Shown piece by piece: positions 23,901 to 35,119 of a stretch of DNA of 64,000 nt. The position numbers were made by a program, and so were the translations under genes. Numbering within the stretch: the stretch's first letter is position 1; each line of letters starts with the position of its first letter. The DNA is from Nematostella vectensis (lineage: Eukaryota; Cnidaria; Anthozoa; Actiniaria; Edwardsiidae): the NCBI RefSeq assembly GCF_932526225.1, contig NC_064036.1:3163501-3227500 (forward strand), written 5' to 3'. The notes beneath the pieces were generated by a model, which saw only the letters and a list, made by a program, of their open reading frames with translations, ran no database searches and was not told the origin of the DNA.

Positions 23901-26162
23901 CTAGTGTGTGTATCACGTCCCCTTTTAAGATATCTAGTGTGCATCACATCCCCTTTTAAGATTTCTAGTGTGCATCACGTCCCCTTTTAAGATATCTAGT
24001 GTGCATCCCGTCTCCTTTTAAAGGGGAAGTCGTGCAAGAGGCAGAACAAGAGGGGCTTGAAAGAGGCAGAGCATGGGGGGTGAGAAAGGGGAGAGAAAAC
24101 AGAGAAGCGAGAGAAATGTTAGTTTAAGAATGCACAACATATGTATTTAGAATTATAGAGTTGAGACATAAATGATTTGTATTGTTTTGCCCACCTGTCC
24201 ATGTTTCCTTTCCAGGTGAATACAGTTGTTGCTGGTCTCACTGGTCCTGACCCGGTGGTCTGCAGTCGACAGGTCCAGGTCAAGCCGGACATGGGGCTGG
24301 AAGATGCACTCAAAAAGGTGATGAGGCTTATGAATCATGGCTTTTTGCTTGACTACCGTAGGGCCTAGATTGATATAGATAGCAGTCTCACAAACTACAT
24401 CTAGCTGTCTATCAGACTAAGGCCCAAAATAAAAAAAAAAGATTAATTAAAATGATGTAGGTATGGAAACCAAAGTGAATGTCTGTTGAGGAATAATTAT
24501 TCTTTGATTTTGTATTTGTAGGTTCCGTATGATGCAGTTATTCTACCTGGTGGACTGACAGGAGCCCAAAACCTAGCCAAAGTAAGTACTCTTTTTAATT
24601 TTTTTAACTTTTCCTGACCTTAGTTATCATATTGTAGATCCCAAATTCCCATTGAGAGTTATTTGATGCATAAGGTAACATTATTTTGAATTAGTCTTTT
24701 TATAACCTATATGATTGTTATCAAATTCAGTTCATTTGGGTGAAAAAATAGTAGTTTGATTGAAAATGTTTTCTCTTACAAGTCACCACCTCTTGTTTAC
24801 AGTCTGATCAAGTTGGGCAGATTCTTCGTGAGCAGTATGAAGCTGGAAGAATTGTAGCAGCCATATGTGCAGGTTGGTAAAACTGTGTAAGTTCTTTATG
24901 ATCTATATACAAGTGATTACAACTGTAATCAGTTTGAAGTGAAACCACCTACATGCTAGTTTCTTTGCTGTGTTTGCGTTTTTTTCATTCCATCTTCTGA
25001 TAAGAAAAGGGCTTATGTTCAAAATGTCAGTGAAACAACTCTGTTTTCACCGACACATAAAACCTGGTAATTCCACCACATCTATGCAGACCACCTAGTT
25101 ATTCTACAGGGCCGTAGCAGGGGGTGGGGCACTGGGGCACATGCGTTCCCCAATAATTTGAAAAAAATATGATGAAATGACCAGTAGGGGCGTGACTCTG
25201 CCCCCTATACTTTTTTATGTCTCTGTATTGCGCCCCCAATTTTTTGAGGCCTGCCACGGCTCTGTTCTTCAGCTTGTAGTATTTCTAGTCATACCTTGAA
25301 AAGAAAATACAAATTACAATAGCTATAGCTCTGAGTATTGTATTGCCTCGGGTCCACAATGCATATGAACTCTAATATTATTCCTCTCCTAGGCCAATAA
25401 GAGTATGTGCATAATTTGAAGTCACTTTGTGCCCATCAGGTCCAACTGCCCTTTTGGCTCACGGTGTAGGAGGGGGAAAGAGGGTCACTTCATACCCTTC
25501 CTTCAAGGATAAAATGACAGGCAAGTACGGTTTCGCCACACCCCTAAAAAGTTGGCATTCACTTAAGCAATCTCTTTTTCGGAAAAAAATTATCTGACCA
25601 TGTTCTTTAAGTTATCGAAATCAGCAGTCAACAACATTCTTTTTTGTTTCGGGTGGAGGAGCCGCAATATTTTTAAAGTTAAGAATTTTGGCATTTTCGA
25701 AGCTTTTTCATTTACACACTTTACGCAACTTTTTAGGTGTCGTGCTTAGGCTTTTCGCATCAAAATAACAACGACAAAACTAACTTATTCAGGGCTTCCG
25801 GATCATCCAGAAAGTTTCTATGTCAGAAAAGGGCTTATTTCTTCGTCGCTATCCGGCCTGACCGCCGCAGTCATGTGTGTTTATTTTTACAGCACCATTT
25901 CTGCTCTAAAGCAGGTGTGTGATGCATGGTTCCTCAGTCTTTATATCCCAAGTCTCTTATGTTAAGGCTGCTGTCAAATTAAACGGCCTTGCCACCTCAT
26001 TCAGGGTACACATACAGCGAGGACCGTGTGGTAAGGGACGGTAACCTGATCACCAGCCGGGGCCCGGGCACCGCCTTTGAGTTCGGTATTGAGCTTGTGA
26101 GGGCAATCCGCGGAGATGACGGCGCGGCTGATGGACTTGCTTCACAGATGCTACTCAAATGA
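20993..26162 (+). CDS. PARK7: Protein deglycase / redox chaperone DJ-1
   Basis: Six exons (20993-21091, 24216-24317, 24522-24581, 24803-24872, 25440-25520, 26005-26162) give 189 residues, the same length as human DJ-1. DJ-1 is a small cytosolic/mitochondrial dimer of the PfpI/glutamine-amidotransferase-like fold that protects against oxidative stress and glyoxals. The protein begins [20 protein letters not shown]. The nucleophile cysteine is present as AAICAG (C109, equivalent to human C106), with the conserved glutamate at E21 (E18 in human) and the LAHGVG histidine region from exon 5. The end is LASQMLLK, lacking the human C-terminal lysine-rich helix sequence but keeping the overall length. 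The intron after exon 5 starts with GC (cag|gcaagt), a rare GC-AG intron. Intron 1 is 3.1 kb and is mostly a large minisatellite. Confidence 0.95.
22690..24030 (+). repeat. large 31-bp minisatellite with higher-order structure, PARK7 intron 1
   Basis: About 40 copies of a unit reading ccccttttaagatatctagt plus gtgcatcacgt. Variant units (catgcatggtgtcccctatt, gttagtatgcatgg, gtgtgtatcacg, gcattgcaacccc) occur in the same order twice, from about 23411 and about 23723, so blocks of ten units (~312 bp) have been duplicated as a whole. The first, more divergent units start near 22690, and related fragments appear upstream at about 21320-21350. GATATC is in most units. Confidence 0.92.
25108..25265. 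repeat. MITE-like element, family B copy 1, PARK7 intron 4
   Basis: About 157 bp bounded by cagggccgtagcaggggg and cctgccacggctctg, which are inverted. A related copy, including the internal ggaccagtaggggagtg-type phrase, lies at 55607-55780. Confidence 0.7.
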
Positions 26163-26742
26163 TGAGATTTATCAAGATACGTAGATAGGAAGGAGAACGC
26201 TTTTGTGGGAGATGATAAAGGCTATAAAACTGAAAACAACAGTGATAACGAATCATCATTAATGATATAAGTAGATATTTACATTTAGTAAAAACGTTGG
26301 TTTGATATTACCCTGGGTATCAATGCCTCCAGGCTTCGACGTCACGGCATTTTGGCTGAGCGTCACTGGACGGGAGAAGTCTGGTAGCTATTGTACCAAG
26401 GGTAGTTTAATATCTCATGTCGTCAATTAGTATAATTTTTTCTTGCTCGCACAGAGCTTTGTTCCTTTCAACATTCAAATTTTGCGCGAAAAATTCGTAA
26501 ATAAATACAATGATGGATTAGATAAGAATTTAAGTATTTTAGTCTACGATATTCCCTTGTTAGCCCTTTGAATTATTATTGGAGTTATTTCAACACAATC
26601 CTCATAACGGACTGTTTTTTTACAGTGGCAAAACTTTACATACAAAAGGTGATCACCGTATTGGAATCTACTAAATACATCAAACAGCACACAACTTAGC
26701 GCTCCCATTTCTTGCTTTATTAATTTTTACTCCATTTGGGGT
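26163..26742. other. convergent 3' region of PARK7 and astacin genes
   Basis: No gene is seen. It contains the repeat related to 15030-15105 at about 26305-26405 in inverted orientation. It probably holds both 3' UTRs. Confidence 0.55.
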
Positions 26743-29700
26743 TTATGCGGACACCGCACAGCAATCACCATCCGTGAAGTAGATGTCATCAATGGCCGCG
26801 TCGCCCTGGTACCCACCGCCCCTTTTGCCGACGAACGCGACCTGAAAAAAACGTGAACAGGCAACAGTCGGCAGTGCTAAAGTTAAAGAGCCCTTGTCAA
26901 TCACACCTTAATGTTTTTTTTTTCCAGAAACGTAGAAGGATAATTGATTTTACTAACTTATCCACCAGTTTTCAGCCAATCAAAACTCTCCATATACCTG
27001 ATATCCACCCTCAAATGCCGGCAGCTGGACACTTGCGAGTTTCCAGGCATTTCCTTGATCGCCCTTTTTCTCCCAAACCTGAGTCCCTGCGCTTGCATTA
27101 CGATACGTCACTGCCAGGCTCCCCATATGACTGCCATACATGTGGTAGTAGAAATGCAGACACCGCTTGCCAGAGGGTGGGAACTCTGGGCTCACCAAGC
27201 TCGCGGTCTCGTTCTGTTTTCGTGGAGATGAGGTTTCGATGAACATGAACCAACCTAAGGGTGAAAACGGTTATAAAAAGAATTCATGGAGAAAAGGGAA
27301 TGTAACCAGACATCAGGGAAATAATATTTGCGTTGAAATTAATCGATTTTTAAAAAGTTCGGCCCAACGGAATATCGCTATATTTTATAGCCGTGATCCT
27401 TGGAAGTCGATTGATTTATTACAGCATTCAATGAACATTACATTGAACTCAGAATTTACGTTTTTTTATTTTATTAGTATTTTAAAAGAATTATAGAGAT
27501 ATCGCAAAAAAATAATTGTATGGGAGCGCTTTGTGGATAAATGACTTTTTGGAAAACAGTCATTTTTAATAGACGCGGGCCACCTTAAAAACGGTCGCTA
27601 TGTGCCTTGCCAAATGGTTCATAGGCGGTAATGACGTAGATGGCAGTGGCAGTTGCACCTGATGGTATTGAGATAACACAGATCGATCAACAGAGGGGGG
27701 GACATGACGTCGAATGTGTGACGTCACCCAGGTCACATGACCACGTCACGCAGATTAGCACTTGAAATGGCATTAATAAAGAAGAGATAGCATTATCCTG
27801 CGCACATGATATTGAGGTCACACAGTGTGTGGCACCAAAGCTGAACACGTGGTACGACGTCATGGATGACGTCTAAATAAAAAGTTTGGCCTACCCCATC
27901 GTCCGGTGGTGTGGTCAGCGGTTGGTCCTGTTGATCCGCTCGGAGTATTACCCAGGCGCTGAGTCCAGTCAAAGTCATCGTCGGCTTCGTTTGTGTACCC
28001 GCAAAGATCGCCGGGAGTATCGAACGTGCATGGATCTACGGATGACATTCCGAAATACATTTACCATCTAAAAACAAAGTTCATACTTGATTTCACAAAT
28101 TGAACCGAAAAAAAGCTTTCTAAATCAGCTGATGGAAATGGATGCTTTTTTACACATGGTATTTTGGATGACAAAATGGCTTACAGAAACTCTTTAGAGG
28201 GGCCTTTCATTCTAACGGGCCATGGGAACTAAGAGGTCTCAGTTCCTATGCGTCCTTTTACCTGGTGATCGCTTGTTTATTGGCTTTATCTTTACTCCTA
28301 GCATGTAGAAAAAACAAGAATTCTTAGTAAACAAAGATATCTAAAGAAATCCAAAGCAAAGTGTTCGCTATCCTGAGTACAGCTCGCGTACCGTTGCATT
28401 TGTAGAGTAGATCGGCCTGTTCCTCGTCTGATGAGCTGAATCCTACTCGTTGCCCAAGCTGGACAGCGTTGGGATCTTTCGGTATGATGGTGGGCTGACC
28501 ATTCGACGAAAATGCAGTAGGGGAGTAATGCATGATACTAAGGTAGTCATAAGAAACGCCAAGAGAGTCTATTTCCAGGCGGCTGTACATGCGGAAGTTA
28601 TGTTTCTTCTCTGAGGAAAGAAGCAATAATTACATTTGGACGACAGATCGCATCAGGTCTTAGATCTAACAGTCTTGGGGTTGATGTAGCCAGCTTTGTT
28701 GCACTAACTCTTTTTTGTTGTTTTATTTTGTGACACTCTTGTGAATACAGCTTGTTTTATTGGCAACACTAGTACCTTGTGACACTAGCGTCCCTCACCT
28801 GGGCGCGCTGGCGTGACCTTACCCTATAACGAGAGCGTGACCTATCGTGTGATACTAGCGTGTGCTACCTTGTAACACAAGCGTGACATTTCTTGTAATA
28901 CCAGCATGACCTGCCTTGCAATAATACCGTGATTTGTCTTGTTACACGAGCGTGACCTACCTTGTATCATGAGCATTGCCCAACCTGTAACACTAGCGTG
29001 ACATACCTTGTGACAAGAATAACTTATCTGTCCATTGGTTACCTGACACATGGGTTATCTGTTTGACTTTGCATGTGAAATGACAGCATGATAAACACTT
29101 TTTGCTCTAATAGCATGGCTAACCTGGAGTCTTTAGAATGTGCCGCTCCTCTTTTGATCTGATATAAGATTGACCTACTCTATGTGTAAATATGCGTTAC
29201 TCACCTTCAGGTATGTTTGCCCAGACAATGGTCACATAATCGTCACGGTCCGGTCTGCTTTGCTCATGCCAAAATCCCATTGCATGACCTACGTTAAATA
29301 AAACAGGTGAATAACAGTCAAACCCCAGGTGAATAACAGTCAAACCCCAGGTGAATAACAGTCGAACCCCAGGTGAATAATAGTCGAACCCCAGGTGAAT
29401 AACAGTCGAAACCGATGGACGTGCGACACTAACCAAATGCGTGAGAGTCCTCTTGTGGACGACCCCCCCCCCCCCCCCCCCCACGTCCTTTATGCAAGCG
29501 TTACTAACCAAACTCATGTGCGACGGTCCCCCTTTGCCAGCACCCTGAGGCTAGAGAAAGGTTCTGAGCGCCACCTTGCCTTCCTACATACGACCAGCAC
29601 CTGAATGTATTGATGAAGAGATGAAGTATGCACGGGGAGTGTAATAGAATTAGCAATGAGAGAGTTCGAGGCGCAACCTTTGCTTCCGAGATAAATCCAG

Positions 29701-32297
29701 TACGTGATTTAACGGAAATTGATCATTGATATCGAAATAAGAAGCAAGCATAGGGAGTGCAATCAAAGTAGTTGCATGAGATGTTCTAGCGCCACCTTCC
29801 CGCCTCCCCAAATATAAACCAATACCGGACTTTAAACGGGGATTGATCATTGATATTAAAAATTAACCACGAGGAGTGCAACGAGGGTTATAAAAAAAAA
29901 AAACCCGAGCACCTCTTTGCCGTTTAGCAGCCCCTGAGGGTTTGGGAATTTATTATTTACATCAGAAACGGAAAGTGCAATACGTAACAAGAGAGCTCCA
30001 AATACGACCTTGCCGCCCCACATATCCCCCGAGAGCACAGGCATTGATCATTGATATCACGTGATAAAAATGGACATTTCAGTGAAATCTGAAGCTAAAC
30101 GTGCAGCTTGCGCATCGAGGCTTACCCAGACCCTTGGAAGATGTTGATATAATCCTTCTCGCTGGTGCGTCGTACGAACTTGAGACATGACCGCTGTTCC
30201 CACTCCTCGATACCCTGCATGATGGCTTCTACTGCGTCCGGACTCGCAACTATGAGCACACCCCATGTATCAACGAAAGAGATTAAGAATGAAACAAATT
30301 TGATAAGAATATACCCTTATTGTAAAAATTCATGCAAAAAGAGCTTGCTAGTGATGACGTAATTGGCCACGTGTAATTTTTGTTGTTGACGCTACTGGTC
30401 ATGTGTAATTATGAAGCTTGCTACATGTTGATGACGTAATTGGTTACGTGTAATTACGGATCTTCTGATGACGTAATTTGTCACGTGTACTCACGGAGCT
30501 CGTTGCTGATGACGTAAGGAATAGTTCGGCTCCATAGCATGCTAGCGTTGGCTGTGATTCCGCGTGCTCCCATCAACCTTTGCGTGGGGTCACCTAGTAC
30601 TTCTAGTGCCACGCTCTGCTCGGCGTTGAGGCGGATATCACCCTCGTGGAGATCCGTATCGTGATTCACTGCAACAAGTAGCATAATATGTAAGAATGTC
30701 GATCGCCCATTTATTTGTTATTGTTTATTCGGTTTATTCGTAAGGCAACCTCAAAATAACAATTGCTATGAATAAAGTTTGGTACATTATTGACGATATT
30801 GATTAAAAAAAATTTCTTGGTTACTTGCTTGAATTAGCCGATGGAAATGGATGCTTTGTGTGATTCGCCATTGAGCGGGAGCATAAAATGGCGGCGTGAT
30901 TTTAGTTCTTTAAAACAAGATAAATAAATTATTTACAGCCAACTCAACACCACTATTTATGAAGTCTTCGTATTTCAGACTAGGAAGGTTTCCTGGTCCA
31001 TCAATAGAATGATTAAAAGCATGTATCCGATCACTTTTATCCGCATTATTTTATTTCTCCATGATACTATGAAATCACTCAAGAGCTAAAATGGTATAAC
31101 TAGAAAAACTACAGACAAGCTGTAGAATAACTGGGTGGTCTGCCTAGGTGTGGTGAAATCAGATAAATAAATCAACACAAGGTTGAAATGGTTTGTTTTA
31201 CGTCTCTGTGAAAACAGACTAGTTTCACTAGCCGTTCGTTGGAGCAGGAGACCCTTTTTCCCTGACGAAGACAAGGGCGTAGGCAGGATTTTTAACAGGA
31301 GGGGGGGCAAAAAGCCTTATAAGACATTTTCTGAATTTGAAAACTGTGCCATACATTTACTGTATCTTTTGCTGCAAGAAGGGGGGCCCGAGCCCCTTGC
31401 ACCCCCCCCCCCCCCCCCCTGGCTACGCCCCTGGAAGAGCTTATGTGCTTGAAGCGTCAGAAAAACTAAATTGTTTACACAGGAGAGTAAAAAATAGCAC
31501 CCACGGAGCGTTATGAGAAATACGTTATTAGCCGGTAAAATAATTCGGCTAGAAAAAATGTGAATTCTACTGTTAGCTCTTAAATAAGGAAAATGAAAAA
31601 AACGCAGGATTGAAATATATCTAGGGACAAGTACATCTATCATCATTACCAAGTGTTTTTTCAGCATCAGTTGCCGTTAACTATTTCCAACACAAATGGT
31701 TTATTTCGATTAATCTTAGAAAAGTCACATGATTTTTCTCATACAAATTTTTACCCTTTTACACACTTGTTACGTGGCAATATCACATATTAATCACGAA
31801 AGTATTTTTCAACAATGTTTTTGTTATTATAGAGATAAAGATTCAGAGAAACGGATGCTAAAAGGACTTACGAGGTGTAAAAAGAGAAAGAGAACAGGAG
31901 AATACATAGGAGCATGCGTTTATCTCATGGGCCGTCCTTAGGCCAAAACTCTGATTCATTCAATACGCATCATGTTCCTACTACGAAAATTCTTGATTGT
32001 TAAAAAATAGAATAAAATGAAATCGTGAGCCATTCTACTTATAGAGTGGGTAACCACGATAGTTTTATTTTTTTTTTTCAAAATTTCTCATTAGCCACTC
32101 TGATTTCTGCCGAAACGCACGAGAACCGCAATTGATTTTTCAATCTTGTTGTTAGTACACCGTGACCCACGGAAAACTCATGGCCCAACCCCTTCAAGTC
32201 CGTTCTACTTACTCTCCGTCTGAAAGGCGCAAAGCGCCAATGGAACCAAGGCAATCAGCACAAGAATAGAATTCGCCATCATTGCCATCCACGCCAT
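26743..32297 (-). CDS. secreted astacin metalloprotease with MAM domain
   Basis: Nine minus-strand exons (32213-32297, 30495-30668, 30126-30249, 29509-29600, 29205-29288, 28392-28610, 27895-28035, 26998-27254, 26743-26841) join in phase to 424 residues. An N-terminal signal peptide (hydrophobic core [17 protein letters not shown]) is followed by a short propeptide with the aspartate-switch motif HEGD (D39). The mature protease begins near ITANASMLW. The zinc site [19 protein letters not shown] (H156, E157, H160, H166) and Met-turn SIMHY (M213, Y215) are complete, as are the GCWSYVGR and LASGCW cysteines. After LLYKC comes one MAM domain (about 262-424; [33 protein letters not shown]). This astacin+MAM layout resembles Hydra HMP2 and meprin-like enzymes, which process matrix or peptides outside the cell. 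Exon 7 uses a weak acceptor because the better one upstream leads to a stop. Introns 2 and 3 carry decayed exon copies. Confidence 0.92.
28755..29015. repeat. degenerate ~30-bp tandem repeat, astacin intron 5
   Basis: The phrase gcgtgacctaccttgtaaca recurs about nine times with substitutions, in the intron between the exons 29205-29288 and 28392-28610. No coding potential. Confidence 0.75.
29303..29410. repeat. 24-bp tandem repeat next to an astacin acceptor site
   Basis: About five copies of ccaggtgaataacagtc plus aaacc lie just upstream (in gene orientation) of the acceptor of exon 29205-29288. They are followed by a run of about 20 C at 29463-29482. Confidence 0.85.
29420..29460 (-). pseudogene. 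decayed copy of the zinc-site exon end (glutamate codon lost)
   Basis: Read on the minus strand, this short stretch matches the last ~30 nt of the active exon 29509-29600 plus its donor (tttg|gttagt). The copy has lost three bases covering the catalytic glutamate codon of HE. It lies in the intron, separated from the real exon by the poly-C run. Confidence 0.5.
29630..30045 (-). pseudogene. array of decayed copies of astacin exon 4
   Basis: Three or four stretches (about 29665-29710, 29785-29825, 29905-29945, 29995-30035) are recognisably related to the exon segment encoding [14 protein letters not shown] at 29560-29600, each with a ggcaaggtggcgct-like core on the minus strand. Between them a phrase gattgatcattgatat recurs, giving a loose period of about 100-130 bp. 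Frames are broken and no copy keeps good splice sites on both sides. Confidence 0.55.
30350..30494 (-). repeat. tandem copies of an astacin exon 2 end with its donor
   Basis: The exon 30495-30668 ends tacgtcatcagcaacgagct before its gtgagt donor. Continuing into the intron on the minus strand, the phrase tacgtcatca followed by acacgtgaccaat-like sequence repeats three or four more times with a ~45-bp period. The copies no longer code in frame. As a side effect the array carries several TGACGTAA and CACGTG words. Confidence 0.6.
31273..31433. repeat. MITE-like element in astacin intron 1
   Basis: About 160 bp with inverted ends (aagggcgtaggcagg against ctggctacgcccct) and internal G- and C-runs, including a long C-run at about 31407-31420. 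Confidence 0.65.
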
Positions 32298-32999
32298 ATC
32301 TTATCTTTGTGAAACTCTACCGGGAGAACTAGCTATTTCATATATGCTTATTCAAGACAACATGTACATGACACGCTCAAAACAGCCGTTTACACAGCTT
32401 GTGTTCTTGGCAAAGGGGGCTAAAAGACTAACTGACTTAACATAGCAGCTGGGATAACGCGCGTACTTTTAGGGCTCATTGTAGACTTTGCGTGAATGAG
32501 ATTTGGACGAATGCTGGCGCCTGTATTATGACCTTTATCAAAACCTCTTTGTGCTCTTTTGATCTTCAAAGTACCAAGCAGACAGCTATTGTAACAATGA
32601 ATCTTTTAAAATTTACGACATCATTTATCGACCGAATATGACATCGTTTATTAAAGATTATCTCTTTACCATAATCTTGGATTTTTTAAAAATGAAACTT
32701 TATCAGCAGTTGATTGGCTGGTAAAGGGATATGCGCACTGTTCGCAACAGCAAACTTCGCATAAAATGGACGATGCACAGTTTCTAAAACAATCGACACT
32801 TTAATCCAAACTGTGTTATTTTAGTTATAGATTTAACATAAATAATCGACAGCACAAACCAAACAGAATCAGCCGTGAATAGGAATCGGCAGCTGAGTAA
32901 CGGGCTTAGTGAATGGTGCATTAACGTGAATAAACTATTTACACTGCAGTGTCCAAATCAGTTGATGCATTTTACTCCGCAACCTGAGAATCAATTCAT

Positions 33000-33795
33000 T
33001 GGGGCTGGGGGTATCAATTCCATAGGTCTGGGGGTATTAATTTCATAGGGCTGGTGGTATCAATTCCATAGGTCTGGGGGTATCAATTCCATAGGGCTGG
33101 GGGTATCAATTTCATAGGGTTGGGGGTATCAATTCCATAGGTCTGGGGTTATCAATTCCATAGGGTTGGGGGTATCAATTCCATAGGGCTGGTGGTATCA
33201 ATTCCATAGGGTTGGGGGTATCAATTCCATAGGGCTGGGGGTATCAATTCCATAGGGCTGGGGGTATCAATTCCATAGGGTTGGGGGTATCAATTACATA
33301 GGGTTGGGGGTATCAATTTCATAGGGCTGGTGGTATCAATTCCATAGGGTTGGGGGTATCAATTCCATAGGGTTGGGGGTATCAATTCCATAGGGTTGGG
33401 GGTATCAATTCCATAGGGTTGTGGGTATCAATTCCATAGGGCTGGGGGTATCAATTACATAGGGTTTGGGGTATCAATTACATAAGGTTGGGGGTATCAA
33501 TTACATAGGGTTGGGGGTATCAATTCCATAGGGCTGGAGGTATCAATTCCATAGGGCTGGGGGTATCAATTACATAGGGTTGGGGTATCAATTCCATAGG
33601 GCTGGGGGTATCAATTCCATGGGGTTGGGGGTATCAATTTCAAAGGGCTGGGGGTATCAATTACATAGGGTTGGGGGTATCAATTACATAGGGTTGGGGG
33701 TATCAATTCCATAGGGCTGGGGGTATCAATTCCATGAGGTTGGGGGTATCAATTCCACAGGGCTGGGGGTATCAATTACATAGGGTTGGGGTATC
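33000..33795 (+). repeat. 23-bp minisatellite, ~34 copies
   Basis: The unit is gggttgggggtatcaatt plus ccata. Positions that vary are mostly ggct/ggtt and ttcc/ttac/tttc. One strand is G-rich with a GGGxxGGGGG pattern in every unit, so G-quadruplex formation is plausible. Confidence 0.92.
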
Positions 33796-34894
33796 AGCGA
33801 AATAGAGGCCTTTATTAGGGAGAAAAGGGAGAAAAAAAGCTAAACAGCTTAGGGAACTCATTCATTGCTGCAAGGATAGCTAAAGTTAACTCAACCATAT
33901 TGGGATCGGTGAGAAACCCACATGTGGTGCGTCAAAATCTTACATCTTTACAAAATGTTTAAAAGGACGGTATAAATCTGTTTTTTGTTCAAAAGCTGTA
34001 AAGGATGTATGTAATGCGGATTTATGTGAATTCCACATCTCTGATCTTAGTCTGTCTATTCGGGGCCTTTGATTATTGTTGATTGACATTCAATAAAAAA
34101 GATTTAACCAGCCGCAACATTTTGATATATAGTTGTTGGAAATAAAGATTGTTACTTGGTTGCTCCCAATAGACCAAACAATCTCCTGAATCCACCACTT
34201 TTATTTGTAAATCTTCCTAATACAGGATGTGAATTTCGGCATACAAGTCTATTCAATAAAGAGAATAACAAAAATTGATAATATCACTCTGGCACCTAGA
34301 CTTATGCTGCATTCACGCCAAAACCATGTTTAGTTAAACAATGTTTTTCCTTGCCTAATAACTTGCCAAGTTTCTCTTTGTTTTGTATTCTTACTAGCTA
34401 AATGATCCCTTAGTAACATGTACAGCACAGTCTTGATCTTGGTTCTGTCCACTCTTGGAAGATTGAGATTTAAACCAGTTTAACTAATCTACCTTTAAAC
34501 TGGTTGAAGTGCTAGTGTGAATGCGGTATAAGGCACGAGTGTAAACCCTTTATATGCGCTGTCGCATATAAATCGCGCGTCTTTGCGCCGAGATCGTAGA
34601 TTTTAATAGTAACACAGCCCCCACAATTTCTATTAATAAGCCATTAACAGCCATTAATTTCATACAATTCTATTCTATAAGTAGTGCAAATAAGACATGC
34701 AAATAAGACCTAAATTTCAGTAGAGAAGTCAATCTACTTGCATCTCTTTCAAATTCAAACGATCCTAAAATGAAAACGGTTCTATTCTATTGGATCATGA
34801 AAAAATGATATTAGATAGCAAGTGCAAGTTTAGCAAGCACAACACAAGTGAGAATCGGTCAAACACAAGCGCAAGAAAATCAAACATTTACGTT

Positions 34895-35110
34895 CTCTTG
34901 CGCTTGCCCTTGCGTTCATTGTACTCGTTGCGCTTGCCCTTGCGTTCATTGTACGCGTTGCGCTTGCCCTTGCGTTCATTGTGCGCGTTGCGCTTGCCCT
35001 TGCGTTCTCTTGCGCTTGCCCTTGCGTTCTCTTGCGCTTGCCCTTGCGTTCTCCTGCGCTTGCCCTTGCGTTCTCTTGCGCTTGCCCTGCGTTCATTGTA
35101 CGCGTTGCGC
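34895..35110 (+). repeat. tandem array of a 21-30 bp unit ending at the channel stop codon
   Basis: The core gcgcttgcccttgcgttc alternates with the spacers attgtacgcgtt (30-bp unit) or tctt (about 22-bp unit), roughly nine copies. The array ends about 10 bp from the TAG of the Cys-loop channel gene at 35120, so it sits in its 3' UTR. It produces long but meaningless ORFs on both strands. Confidence 0.9.
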
Positions 35111-35119
35111 TTAAGCCCC

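Larger units (their letters stand above)
32298..35119. other. intergenic region between astacin and channel genes, minisatellite-rich
   Basis: Upstream of the astacin start and downstream of the channel's stop codon. I see no gene. The stretch holds the 23-bp minisatellite (33000-33795) and the 21-30 bp array (34895-35110). The segment 33800-34860 shows neither ORFs of note nor repeats I could recognise. Confidence 0.6.

Noticed and set aside
22690-24030. CRISPR-like regular repeats
   Set aside because: The repeats are directly adjacent with no unique spacers; this is a minisatellite in a eukaryotic intron.
29541-29556. Acceptor site ctctag at 29551 for astacin exon 4
   Set aside because: It breaks the phase with the preceding exon and drops GCWSYVGR; the acceptor at 29601 restores both.
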